Origin: Chloranthus sessilifolius
Lineage: Eukaryota; Streptophyta; Magnoliopsida; Chloranthales; Chloranthaceae
Reading direction: 5' to 3'
DNA: 64,000 bases
Assembly: GCA_021018995.1 (NCBI GenBank)
Contig: CM037587.1
Span: 12,158,866 to 12,222,865, forward strand
The first letter of the stretch is position 1. Every line of letters begins with the position of its first letter. Under the pieces are notes generated by a model. That model worked only from the letters and a program-made list of their open reading frames with translations, made no database searches and was not told where the DNA came from. The translations under genes were made by a program, and so were the position numbers. Below are positions 34,798 to 45,770 of the stretch, in pieces.

Positions 34798-37432
34798 CTA
34801 AGAAGTTAGTGTAGCAACCCTTCTTTCTAGAATCTCAGCTTTCTTCTCTGCATAAAGCATCTTGGACTCATAGAGCTCTTTGGTGGCTTTGGTTATCTCC
34901 TGGGCATTCTCTAATTTTCGCTGGAGAAGATCAGCTCTTGCCTTCTCAGCTAATGCAATGGCATTCTCAGCAGCAACAAGTTGTTTTGCTGATTCATACT
35001 TAGCCAATATCCTCTTCCACCCTTTAGACACATCTCGGAGCTTGAACCTGTGCTCTAGCTCAATGTTAGCAATCCTCTCCTCATAGGGAGCTTCAAGGGA
35101 AGCTCAAAGGGCAGCCATTCCTCTTAGGACATCGCTATGGATGTAGGGATTATCCCTCATTGCATAAAGAAGTGTGAGGTAAGGGAGAATGTAGAAAGAA
35201 TGTCAGGGTATAATGTATAGGGAAGGGGGTGAAGTGGAGGAAGATGAGGGAATGAAGGATGCTAGCTCCTCAATTGAGTCAGTTTGGGTAGATTTAGAAG
35301 AGGAGGGTAAAATGGCAGGGCTAGCTGGGGAAAGGGGTGGTGCAGTGCTGAGGTCTACCACCTCAGGGTCTGTTTAGGTGGAGAAATAGGTGGGGATTAA
35401 GTCTTCCACATCAATGGAAGCATTGATAAAGGTAGGGGGTGGGAGTTCTGGAATGGACTCAGTGGTTGAGGCAACAGGGGAGGTTGCAGCTACTATGATG
35501 GGTTGGGGAGAAGGGAGAGGGGTAGGTAACTGAGTGAGTGCAGGGCTAGGTGGCTGGAGAGGAGCTTGGGCTAAGTTGGCCAAGGAAGATTGAATGGCTT
35601 GTAGGCTTTGTGGAATGGAGGCCTGGTTTTGGAAGGTGGAGTTCAAGGATAGGAGGGTGGCCTCAATGGAAGTTTGGCTATTGGTATTGGCTAAAACTTG
35701 AGATTGGATGGATAGGAGGAGGTCTAGGATTTGGGGTAAGGGGTCAAGTATGATAGCAGGTGGGGTTTGGATGGGAGGGGTAGGTTGTAATGGGGAAGTG
35801 TGGGCATGCTGGAATGAGGTGGATGTAGGTTGAAAATGGGTAGGCTGTGGGGAGGTGGGATGTAGAGAATCAGGTAGGGGGGGAGTATAATCATGCCCAA
35901 TATTGTCCACAATGGACTTTATTAGGGATGAAAAACCCTCACTAGTAATCTGCTCCTGGGTATGTGGAGGTGAGATGGAAAAGGTGGGGTCAATGTCAAA
36001 GGGGATGGATGGAGGGGTAGAAGTGGTAGGGCCAGCTGATGAAGCTGTTGTAAGGGTCAAAGGTGGAGTGGGTGATATGGATGGCCTGGCTGGAATGATG
36101 GGTGAAGGTAAGGTAGGGATAGGTTCAATGGTAAAAGGGGCTGATAAAGGTGTGGATGTGATGATGGTGGAAAGGGTGGTTGAGCTGCTGAGTGGAATGG
36201 AAACTAGAATGGAAGGTAAGGAAACTGAGATGGATGGTAGAGGGGCTGATGGACTGAAAAAGCTAGGGATATCAGGTAAAGGCACAGATATAAAGGAAAT
36301 GGAAGGGATGACTGGAGGTGCTGATGTAATCAAAGGAGTAGCTGCAGAGCTAGCCACATGAGGTGCCTCCCTTTCAGGACTCTCCACAGATTTGCTCTTG
36401 CTCTTCCCAATGAGAGTCCTACTGGCAAATCAGGCCCTCTTTCCAAACACTATGGGCTTCACAATCTCCACCCTCTCATTAACTTTGAACACAATTCCCC
36501 CTCTGCTGAGCAAGGCAGTGATGAGCCTACTGTAGGAGAGCCCTGGTAGGGCTTGAGCTTTCCTACATTTGTCATTCACATCCACCATTGTCTCAAACAC
36601 CAGCCAAGCAACATTAATAAATTGGCCTTTGGAGAAAAAATATAAAGCATCCACTATTGGTGTTCTCCTCTCCTACTGATGGCCACTGACATAGATGTTC
36701 TTTATCAGAATGGAATCAAAGAAATGCATGTTGGAGGGAAAATCTCTTCTCATTATTGAGTCCTCAGACCCCACAATGCCCTGAGTGAGATGTCTGGCCA
36801 TAGTCTTGAAAGACACACTCTCAGGTGCAGGCAGTCCATAGGAGGAATCAAAAATAGAAGGGACCCCCAATGCTATCCCTATATCTCTGCAATCTATCAC
36901 CATTTCCACATGATCAATCAAAATTATAAGGCAGGGCTCAATTGAATTTGGCCTAGTCTTTTTCCTCAAGTTTTGATACCACAACTTGACTAGCCTAGGA
37001 TAAGGCTTCTCATTCAAAGGAGTTAGCATTGGTGTCAGGCTTGCCTGCACCAGGTAATCCATTGTGGCCTTACAACCATCCTCCTTAGAAAAATAAGGGG
37101 TATCTACAATTGTTTCTGGGATTAGGCCTAATGCATCAACAAACTCATTGGGGGTGGATAAGTGGGTGTTGACCTTAGGCTCAGGAATTTCAGGCTCAGC
37201 AGCAAGTACTGTCTCAGGGGCCTCCTCAGCAATTTCTTCAATGATTTGGGCCTTCTTAGCCTTCTTGGCCTTCTTAGATTTGATAGTTTTCTCAGCTTCA
37301 TCTATGGCAAGTTTCCTTTTACAGGTGGGGTTTCCTTAGGCTTTACTGCCCACTGGATTTCCCAGTAGCTTTGGTGGCAGATTTGCGGGATGCTTTAAAG
37401 AGATTAGCCAAAAGTTCCTCTTGATCATCCAT
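34798..37432 (-). pseudogene. Second ORF of element C (PF20167-like plant transposon protein, env-like position)
   Basis: ATG at 37432 (MDDQEELLANLF) is followed by a frameshift near 37350. From 37062 to 34798 one frame is kept through in-frame stops near 36655, 36430, 35374 and 35100. Order: a Lys-rich stretch (KSKKAKKAKKAQ); a domain like the putative plant transposon protein family (VKLWYQNLRKKTR, CRDIGIALGVP, FFDSILIKNIYVSG, LYFFSKGQFINVAWLVFETM, SYSRLITALLSRGG); a long Ser/Pro/Thr-rich linker; and a C-terminal coiled coil (AENAIALAEKARADLLQRKL). Athila elements have an env-like ORF here, but I see no clear signal peptide or membrane segment. Confidence 0.75.
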
Positions 37433-37799
37433 TGGTTATGCACTTTTCTCAATTCAATTCCAATCACCACACAGACTTTGTGGAGTACTCAAGTTACCCG
37501 CACAAATTAAAAATTGAAATACTAACTTGAAATCACAGAATGGAGCTGAAGAAAGACTTACCAACGGAAACCTAGGGTTTTCAGAGATTGATGTGCACGG
37601 AACCAAAACAACACAGACCAGGTGCAAAATGTAGCCCGTGATGAATTGAAACAATGGGACCAATGCTAAGATGTATGGAGTAGCAACCAGTGAGGTGGAG
37701 GAAGAAAAAGAAAAATGGAACAATCGCCCAAGAAGAATTAAAACTCAGAAAGAAGCTGTCAAATGGCAGAAATGAAGATGTTACTAGGTTTAAAACAGA

Positions 37800-38240
37800 G
37801 GAAATCTATTCTCGATAGGATTGGGGCAAGGTGTCGACAGGTAGAAACAACTTGTCAAAGGGTAAGAGGTAACTAATCCTCGTGAGAGATTCAATTTAAC
37901 TTGTCGACAGGTTCCAAAGCTATAGAAAAGTACCTTTCGAGAGGTTCAGAGAACCTCTCGACAACCATTTTAAGCTCAGTATAAACATCCTCTCGACAGG
38001 TTCCAGGCTCCAAAAAAACACTTCGAGAGGTTAAGAGATCCTCTCGAAATGTACCCTGAACCTGTCGACAATTCAACCAAACATCGTCAGAACTTATCGA
38101 CAGCCATTTTTACACCTTCAATACCTGTCGAGAATTACTTCACACCTCTCGACAGCTACCAGATCCTGTCAAAAAGCAAGCTAGGCACTCTCAGAACCTA
38201 TTTAGATGTTCATAGAACCTATCGACAGGTTGTATTTCAA
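37800..38240. repeat. CTCTCGACAGG motif cluster inside element C
   Basis: About 15 copies of the LTR motif (CTGTCGACAGG, CCTCTCGAC, GAACCTGTCGAC) lie between the integrase remnant and the second ORF, outside either LTR. Confidence 0.85.
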
Positions 38241-38466
38241 TTTAATCAGACTTGTACTCAGTCCCCAGTTCATTTCCCAACAATTTTGACACTTCAACTC
38301 CGTCAACTTTGCAAATTTGACTTATTATCATACATGAGACACTAACCAACATGACAAAATTCATATACAATGCAAAACAGAAATGAATCAAAGACAGAAA
38401 CAGCAACAAAAATAACCAAAAATAGGAACTAGTATACATAATGTACATTGTTGAAACTCAGATACG

Positions 38467-38967
38467 CTATGGAGGTTCATGATAGTGGGTGCTCATTACA
38501 AGCTCAACAATATTTTCAACAGCAAGTTTGAGCCTCTGACCATTCACTTTCATGGTCCTACCATCTGTTGGGTCCTTGATTTCAACATCTCCAGATGGGG
38601 ATACATACTCAACTAGGTAAGGTCCCTCCCATCTGGGTCTTAGTATTCCAGGAAAAAATTTCAACTTGGAGTTGCACAACCATACCTTGCTGCCAGCTGT
38701 GAACTCTTTCCTCAGCAGATGTTTGTCATGGAAAGCCTTGGTCCTCTCCTTGTAGATCCAAGCATTTGCGTATGCCTCCAATCTTAGCTCATCTAATATA
38801 TCAATTGAAAAACAATCCTCATCACTCAAGTGAGACTGATTAGCTGCATGGTAAACATTCAATTTAACTTTCATATTACCAAAAGTTACTTCCAGGACCC
38901 CTTGAGTGATGAAAAAGTAACTCATCATTTTTCTTTTTCTCAATTTTTTGTTGGGGAGCACCCACAT
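38467..38967 (-). pseudogene. Fused protease-RT linker and integrase C-terminus of element C
   Basis: The frame reads EVTFGNMKVKLNVYHAANQ and CFSIDILDEL, which follow the protease in Athila-type polyproteins. It then passes without a break into RLEAYANAWIYKERTKAF and [20 protein letters not shown], the integrase C-terminus. RT, RNase H and the integrase core are missing between DILDEL and RLEAY. The intact family reads LEELRLEAY at the right side (element D), so the join lies at a shared short LDEL/LEEL segment. Confidence 0.85.
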
Positions 38968-39165
38968 CCCCCTTATTCAAACTATGATGCTCCTGTTGCA
39001 TATCTGTTTGGGCTGTCTTTTTCTCATTTTCAGTATTTTCATAAGCTCAATACCAACTTCATTATCAATCATCCTCCCACTTCTCAAGGTAGTGATAGAT
39101 TTGGCTTCTTCATGAGAAGAAGAAACTTCACCCACCACATATTATCTCTTTGGATTATCCATGGG

Positions 39166-40500
39166 CTAACTAGATAGCCTCCCCTCTTCTCTCTTTGTTA
39201 AGGCATTAGATAGTTGACCAAGATGGTCTTCTATCTTTTTGATGCTTTGACTGTGAGAGTGGATTGTTTGGGACAAAGAGCCCAAGTTCTGCATTGAGGC
39301 CAAAACTTGCTCTTCAAAAGAGGGTGCTTTAGAAGCTAGAGTTGGTGCAGTTTGTTGCATAGGCTGAACCATAGGCTTAGCCATAGGTTGTTGGTCTTGG
39401 AGCCTTGGGACAAAATTCTGTTGATAGGTCTGGGGAGCAGGTTTATAAGGCGTTTGCTGTTGTGGTTGCTGATAGAACTGCTGTTGGAACTGTTGCTGCT
39501 AGTTTCGATTTTGAACATTGTCTTGCCTCCACCTTAGGTTATGGTGGTTTCTCCAAGAATAACCAACAGTTGGTTGTTGGCCATAAGACTGAGCAATAGC
39601 CACTTGTTCCATCACCAGTTCTAGAAATTACTCAGTAGAGGGATAATCCTGAATGTGATGAGTGGGAGATTGGCAGATGAGGCATGCCTCTTCTGCATTA
39701 GTAGCCATTGGAGACTGCATTACTCCCATCATTTTCTATAACTTTTGGGTTAAACTAGTTACCTTTCTTTCCAAGTCATTATACCCACCAATCTCATACA
39801 TTTTACCTCTTATTGTGTTTTCCTTCAACATTCCTATTGGAATCTCAATGTCCCTAATGAGAGACTCCTGCTGTAAGGAGTTTTCACCAATGACATCAAA
39901 CAATTCCCAAGCTTCCTCAGCTGTTTTGTGAAGGTACGTGCCTCCATAAGAAGCATCCACCATATTTCTATGTTTAGAGTCAATTCCTTGATATAAACTT
40001 TGGCCAAGTTGACATTCAGGAATTTTGTGGTGGGGGCATTGCCTTAACAGCTCCTTGAATCTCTCCCATGCCTCATAGAACCCTTCAGTTGGGAGTTGAG
40101 AAAATGAGAGGATACTCTTTCTCAACTGACTGGTTCTAGACATGGAGAAGAATTTAGCTAGGAATTGACATTGCATGTCATTCCAAGAGTTGATACTATT
40201 AGGGGGAAGCGAGGATAACCAGGCCCTAGCTTTGTCCTTTAATGAAAAAGAAAATAGCCTAAGCTTGGTGGCTTTTGGCCCTAGACCTACAATGTTAAAG
40301 GTAGTACACAAGGTAAGGAATTCATCAACATGCTTGTATGGGTCCTCTTTACTCAAACCATGGAAAGAAGGTAACATCTGAATGGCTAAAGATTTAATTT
40401 CATATTTGGTTTCCATAGCAGGAAACTGTATGCAAAAAGGAGAATTATATGCACCAGGTGCATAGTAATCTTTCAACAACAACCTTGGTTGCTCACCCAT
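39166..40500 (-). pseudogene. gag of element C
   Basis: MGEQPRLLLKDYYAPGAYNS opens an Athila-type Gag with IQMLPSFHGLSKEDPYKHVD, SFSLKDKARAWLSSLP, CQFLAKFFSMSRTSQLRKSI and TYLHKTAEEAWELFD. One frame continues through a stop near 39736 to a zinc knuckle CLICQSPTHHIQDY, where the last Cys ligand is Tyr. A Gln/Pro-rich tail and a coiled-coil-like end (SLSQTIHSHSQSIKKIEDHL) follow. Confidence 0.88.
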
Positions 40501-40914
40501 TTCAACCGATTCAGTTGCAGCAGATGTAGGTAGGATTTGTTTAGGCCTAAGAATCCTTTCAACCTCTGGATTTAATGGTCTGGGGGTTCAGAGTTCTTCT
40601 TCCAAAAATACACCACTCACAATCTCAATGCACACTTACACAATGTACAGCTCAAATTTAACACAACAACTAGGAACAAGTACAAATAACTAAAAAAATC
40701 TACAAATCTATAGATATAGAAAAATAGAGTAGAGAAATGTAAATTTTAGAACAACCTCTAGCACAATGCTCCTCTTAGCACCACAGATCCAGATCTGAAA
40801 AGAAATTTAAACTATAAAATACTACAGTAGCAATTAGTCAAACACCTAACAGGCAATTAAAAATATAAATCTAAAAATGAAAAAAACTTAGATCTACCAA
40901 GTTTAAATCACAGA

Positions 40915-40932
40915 TCCCCGGCGGTGGCACCA
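40915..40932 (-). promoter_or_regulatory. Primer-binding site of element C (tRNA-Asp type)
   Basis: The minus strand reads TGGTGCCACCGCCGGGGA just after the 5' LTR. It differs from the usual TGGCGCC...GCCGGGGA site by a few transitions. Confidence 0.8.
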
Positions 40933-40938
40933 AAAATT

Positions 40939-43191
40939 TGTTAGGATGCTTGCCTGACAATTATTATATGGTTAAAACAACAGATTAACTGCACAAATTA
41001 CAGCAATGAGGAATCAAGGCAAGCAGCCAGTCCTGCAAGAACCAAGGCTATTGTAGCAAGTTTTAAAAAGTAAGTAAGGGTATGTCCACAGGGAAATATG
41101 AATGAACTATGGTAAATCTCTAGATCTAAGATAGATTTGGCACTCTATTCTAATTTAAGAAAGAGGAGGGGTTTTGAAACGTTGTCACTTCTACTCTAAA
41201 CTACAGAAATTAAATGCAGTTGATCCAGGTTTTAATAAAGCACAGAGTTGCAGAAAAAATGGATAAAAATCAAAGGATGAAGAACAGCAGCTAGGGGTTT
41301 GGTCTTCACTGAAAATTGAATGAGTCAAAGGCAATGCTTAGGACAGATTTGCAATAATCCTTCATCTGGCTACAAGCTCCTCAGGTTCAACCTCGACCGA
41401 TGCAAGGTATAAGGATTTGATCTGAACCAAAGAATTAAAGCAATCCTAAGGCTATGATCTGTCCATTTGAATGGTCACAGATCATCCTAGAGATTGTCCC
41501 AAGCCAATGGTCTTGATTAGAATAGTTTAACCATTACAGATGCTGTGAATGTCAGGCTACATGCACCCCATTTCTGACTGGCAACCACAGGAATATCCAA
41601 ACTACGAAAATCAAATATGAAGAAATGAAATATAGTTCAGAATTAACTCTGAATTCCACAATTCCGTTGTAATATTACTACTTACAATCCTATTGTGCTT
41701 AGATCTATAATCTGTGCAGCATCCAATCCCTTACAAAGCCTCTGAAACTTTCAATTATAGCTCATAACCTCACCCTAGCAACTAGAGAAGTTTAGCCAAC
41801 CATAATTGGATAAAAGAGAGAGGAAGAAGAAGAGGGAAAAGAGAGGGAAATATTGGAAGGAAAATGACTTCGGGCTTAGCTCTGGCTCTCTCAATTTTTG
41901 GATGGTTGTTTTATATTTTCTTCAAGATTTTATACTCTCCTCCTCTATCCTTAGATTCATTTCAGCCAATCAGGGCTCAAGAGAATAATTCTATTATGCT
42001 GATGTGGCTGATTTCTCCTCTAGAAGCTCTTCTCCTATTGGTTCACAACTGATAAGTACATGTGAGGTAGTTAGGGCTCTCGCTCGTGCCTAATTGTGTA
42101 CCAAAAATGCCCTCAGAGGTCACTGTCGTGATTTGGAATGTGTGCATGACGTATGGAAGTGTGACAGCAGCTGCGAAAGGAACTGAGAAGTTCCCAATTC
42201 GATTATCGAGAGGTTCAAGGATCCTCTTAATAGGTCATGAGTCTTCTCGCTGTGTTTTTCGATAGGTTTCGTAAAGCTCTTAACAAGTTTAGATGTTTAA
42301 GTATGGCTCTCAACAGGATTGGAGACTTCTCAAGACATTTTGAGTCTTCTCGACAAGATGGGTTGCACCGGTCGACAGGACTGGAGGAAATTTTCACCTT
42401 TTGTCCAGATCCTCTTGATTAGTTATACAAAATCTCGTTGACATCATTTGGGGCTCCAGTTGAGTGTTCGACAGGTTCTTTCGTCCTCGCGAGAAATGGT
42501 GTGGCTTCAGGTGAGTTGTCGACATGAATGAGTTCACTGCTCGATAGGTTTGATTGGAACTAGTCGACAGGTTTCTGGACCTCTCGACTTCCCCTGCATC
42601 TCCAAGTATCCTCTCGACTTGCCTTGCAACTCTTGCCATCTTCTCGACAGGTTCTGCAACTGTACCCTCCAACCTCTCGATTAACAATTGAAACCTTGCG
42701 ATATGTTGGCATTTGAGTGTCAAAACCTCTCGACAGCTTCTGCTTTGTTCTCTAAATTGCTCGACATGTTGGAGTACACTCTAATCCTCTCGATAGGTTC
42801 ATGGAACCTCTTGATATGTTCTGCCTTGAGTTTCCTCAGCTGGCACCTATCTTTGGTATGTTGTCTTCCATCTATTAGCACTTAGCAACTTCTTGGTGGG
42901 TTTAATCTGCATTCTTTGCATCTGTACTTGGTCTCAAGCATGCCCAGTTGGGCCCATGACCTTCTCATGAATTTATAAAGCTCTGATCACTTGACTTGCA
43001 GCCCTTTGGGCTGTTGTGAACACATGATGAGGAGCAGATTACTTCTTTAGCCTTTTTAGGTGGATGTTTGCACTAAGGCTGCACTTTATTGCTTGTCTAC
43101 AAAACATACTTAAAACACCTTATTAATCAGCTCAAAGGTCCATCAAAGGTCAGGTTAGAAGGTGAAAAATGGTATTTTTCACTGGCTAATA
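40939..43191 (-). mobile_element. 5' LTR of element C
   Basis: 2,253 bp. The minus-strand start is TATTAGCC where the other copy has TGTTAGCC, a G-to-A change in the terminal dinucleotide. A TATAAAAT box is at 41927-41934 on the minus strand. Its motif array (42205-42800) is upstream of that box, in U3. Confidence 0.92.
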
Positions 43192-44009
43192 GGTCCCTCC
43201 TCCCGAATTAGTTCCTAGGGTGAGGTTTCTCTTCTGCATGTTTCCTCAGAGATATGCTTACTCTTATATAAAATGGCTCGTGCAGCTGACCTCTGATCCT
43301 CTTTCTTTCTTGCAGGATTATGAGTTGGCCGTCAATCAGGCAGAGTACTATCGCCATATTGTTGGTCTTTAGGATGTGGAAGTGGTAAGTGTCACATCGA
43401 CTGACTCTGATCATTGCCTTGGCATCTTTATCTTTCGACTGACCTTAACTGATGACTTGTAGCGTGCTCGTGAAAAGGAGTCATGCTCACTGCTTAGCCG
43501 ACTTTCCCAGGCGTTGTCCTGGGTGGGGGACGTGAGGACCTTCCATAGTACCTCGCGGAGGCGGAAGAAGACCAAAGGCACCGATTAGGATCAACTTTTT
43601 TTGTTTCTACTTTTATAGATACTTGAGACTTTTGAAGATTATCTTTTATCTTTGGGATTTGAATGTAATGGATATTTGAATGCATGTTGGATTGAACGCT
43701 ATCGATTTTTCCTTTTACTTGTTCTGTCTCTTCCTTTCGGATGCGACATGGTTGATTATTTGCAGGGATGGGCCCGAAATGGTGAAATTGGTCCTTAGGT
43801 TGTGTATTTAACCATAGTCAAATCCTGTGTTTATGTGGGTGGTACCTGAAAGAAAACTATGCAGATAGGTTAGATGGCGAATTTTGGTATTCCTTTATGC
43901 CACTTGGGGTTCCTTGTGTGAGAAAAATAGAGCGTATGTGGGTTGGGAAAAGAGCCGGCCAAGATAAAAACTCCCAAAGCCCCTCTCCTTTTTTTCATTG
44001 GGGGTTTTG

Positions 44010-44179
44010 GCCTAGAGTGTGTAATGTACATGCTAGGCAAAATTCCTTTAGAAATGGCCTAACGTGTATATTATAGACGCTAAGCATTTTCTGAGGGAAA
44101 AAAGACTTAGCGTGTATAATATACATGGTAGGCAAAATCCGGTAGATTTTGAACTAGCGTGTGTATTACACATGCTAAG
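44010..44179. repeat. E1-type long palindromes, right cluster
   Basis: Four decayed copies of the AGCGTGTATA / A / TATACACGCT palindrome, the same unit as at 28090-28205. The two clusters bracket the PMD gene. The intervening stretch 43589-44009 shows no ORF. Confidence 0.85.
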
Positions 44180-44249
44180 CATCCTTTTGGGTAGTGTGGG
44201 GTCATTAAGACTCGAGAATGCCCCATTTTCTTTGTTTTTTAGCTAGATT

Positions 44250-44859
44250 TTGGGTTTTCTGCTACCATTTTTACTTTTATCTTTCCCAAGGGTGTGTCCA
44301 TCATCCTACATCGAATTGCGACTTCTCAAAACATCTTTGTATGACCATGGACCCACTTTCCATCCCCGCCTCTCTTGGGGGGGCGATGCCTTTATACTTC
44401 CCTCTTTGGGCATGGGGCCCAATTTTTTGACAAAATGGCTTGACAGTTTGAAAGAGAGTGAGCTTGCCTGTTTGGACTAGCTAGGATTGGCTCGTCTCTC
44501 ATCTTTCCTCAGAGTTCCTCTGCTTTGGGACCTCATTTATGCGGTGGCCTCATTTTGGGATGTTGGTACCCATGTCTTCCATTTTGGGAACTGTGAGTTA
44601 ACTCCCACTCTTGAGGAGCTCTCCAGCCTATCGGGTTTGAAGTTGCATAGGATCCTTGCCAGGGTAGTGCCGAAACCAGGTTATGCTAAAGCTGTCCATA
44701 CGTCTTTGGGCTTGAAGAAAGTCGATTATAAGAAAAGCCTTGTTGGTGGGCCCACGAGGTGTTCGGTGGAATTCCTGAGAGAACTTTTTGGGGATGAAAG
44801 CTTACAAAGATTGTCGATAAAAAATTCTCATAATGTGAAGGCTTTTGCTCTTTGCCTTA
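44250..44859 (+). pseudogene. Truncated PMD/DUF7745-like ORF
   Basis: One plus-strand frame reads MGPNFLTKWLDSLKESELAC, a stop near 44478, then LLWDLIYAVASFWDVGTHVF, ELTPTLEELSSLSGL and VKAFALCL. The FWD...F.FG..ELTPTLEE pattern is typical of the DUF7745/PMD-related domains found in Tat-type elements. The frame appears to continue to 44954, but from TGTTAAGC at 44860 the DNA is an LTR start, so those last residues are not native. Confidence 0.65.
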
Positions 44860-45770
44860 TGTTAAGCTCTGAAAAGTACCACTTTTCACCCCTTAACCCG
44901 GCCTTTGATGGACCTCTGAGTGGACTAATAAAGTGTTTTAAGTGTGTGTTGTAGATAATAGGAATTTATAGCTTAATGATGCAATCCATCATATTTCAAG
45001 CCAAAAAGGAGGATTTTTATGCTAGGGTGTGGAGCTGAAGAATTTATTGGGAATGCACCATGGTGGTTCACACCATCGGGATAATTTTGTCATGCTTCGG
45101 GGCCCTAGAAGGCCTATTGAGGGTATGAGGTGAAGCCTAAGTAGAGAGGAGAGTTGCTGCAAGGAATTAAGGAGAACTGCTGCAATGTAGCAGTGTGTAT
45201 GTGGGACACAATAGTTGAAAACTTCTCCTACATACGCCTTGAACTAACTGAGCTGTTGTAATTTGAAGCTGCAGTTTATCATTGTTTCACATTAGAACCT
45301 AACCTTTTGCTGCATTGGAGCCTAGCGAGCAGCTTGGATGCTGCTGAATTCCATCCTAGCGAGCTAATGTTTTGAGCCTAGCTAGTGGCACTTCAATCCT
45401 TTGGAGCAGCCAAAGCCTTCATCCTCTTGAGCTGCAAAGCTGTGGCACCATCCAATAAAGCTACACACCAATGTTGGGCACACTCTTGCTGCTACACTAA
45501 CTGAAGTCTAAAGCTGCAATGATGAGGATTTAAAGCCACATAGCTGGAGCAGCATTGCTACCATGGCAGTAGCCTATACTTGAAGCCAGGAGCACTTGAG
45601 CACTTTCAAAATAAACTTTATGTGCTGCTACACCATCCAATTGGGCTGTTATATATATTTTAGGCACATGATAGCATTAACACTGCAGCCTACATTCAAT
45701 CCACAAAGCAGCTGCATTGTAGAGCATGAGCTGTAAACTTGAATATTTAGCACATTGGAGCAGCGTATAG
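44860..45770 (+). mobile_element. Partial Athila-like LTR (F) inserted in the PMD/DUF7745-like ORF
   Basis: TGTTAAGCTCTGAAAAGTACC and the next 100 bp match the starts of the C and D LTRs (including TTTTCACC, CCTTTGATGGACC and GTGTTTTAAGT). Further on it diverges and contains several CTAGCGAGC and GCTGCA-rich repeats. The left flank CCTTA could be a TSD copy, but no right end with CCTTA was found. The end given is approximate. Confidence 0.6.

Larger units (their letters stand above)
31226..43191 (-). mobile_element. Element C: Athila-like LTR retrotransposon, internally deleted
   Basis: LTRs at 31226-33471 (3') and 40939-43191 (5') bound an 11,966-bp insertion with a perfect 5-bp TSD GGTCC (31221-31225 and 43192-43196). 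A PBS of tRNA-Asp type lies inside the right LTR, and a PPT lies inside the left one. Internal order on the minus strand: gag, a remnant of the protease-RT linker, the integrase C-terminus, a palindrome cluster, and a large second ORF in the env-like position. Protease, RT, RNase H and most of integrase are missing, so movement would need helper proteins. Confidence 0.93.
28225..43588 (+). pseudogene. Multi-exon plant-mobile-domain (PMD) gene, interrupted by element C
   Basis: A likely 5'-UTR intron ends at CTCAAG|ATG (ATG 29331). Exons: 29331-29516, 29597-30223, 30306 to about 30470, 30531-30922, 31009-31225 continuing at 43197-43219, 43316-43384 and 43463-43588. All introns are GT-AG and mostly phase 0. 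The PMD core reads GWFNLQCLYGFLPQVLRFLL, FWPETMTFHMLVAEMTITPV, HHYNWGGARFRSWVLPMI, then FDPYVGSPFWDRATVGQ and DSWVRAYYLGERVVHQYRDY. An acidic linker, a helical segment and a basic end (SRRRKKTKGTD) follow. Stops (TAG, TGA and TAA) and a frameshift in exon 3 show decay. PMD proteins of the MAIN/MAIL1 group act in transposon silencing, and related PMDs are carried by mobile elements. It is antisense to the flanking Tat-type LTRs. Confidence 0.82.

Noticed and set aside
35903..36361. 152-codon plus-strand ORF rich in Gly, Met and Glu
   Set aside because: It is the antisense shadow of the Ser/Pro/Thr-rich linker of the second ORF of element C.
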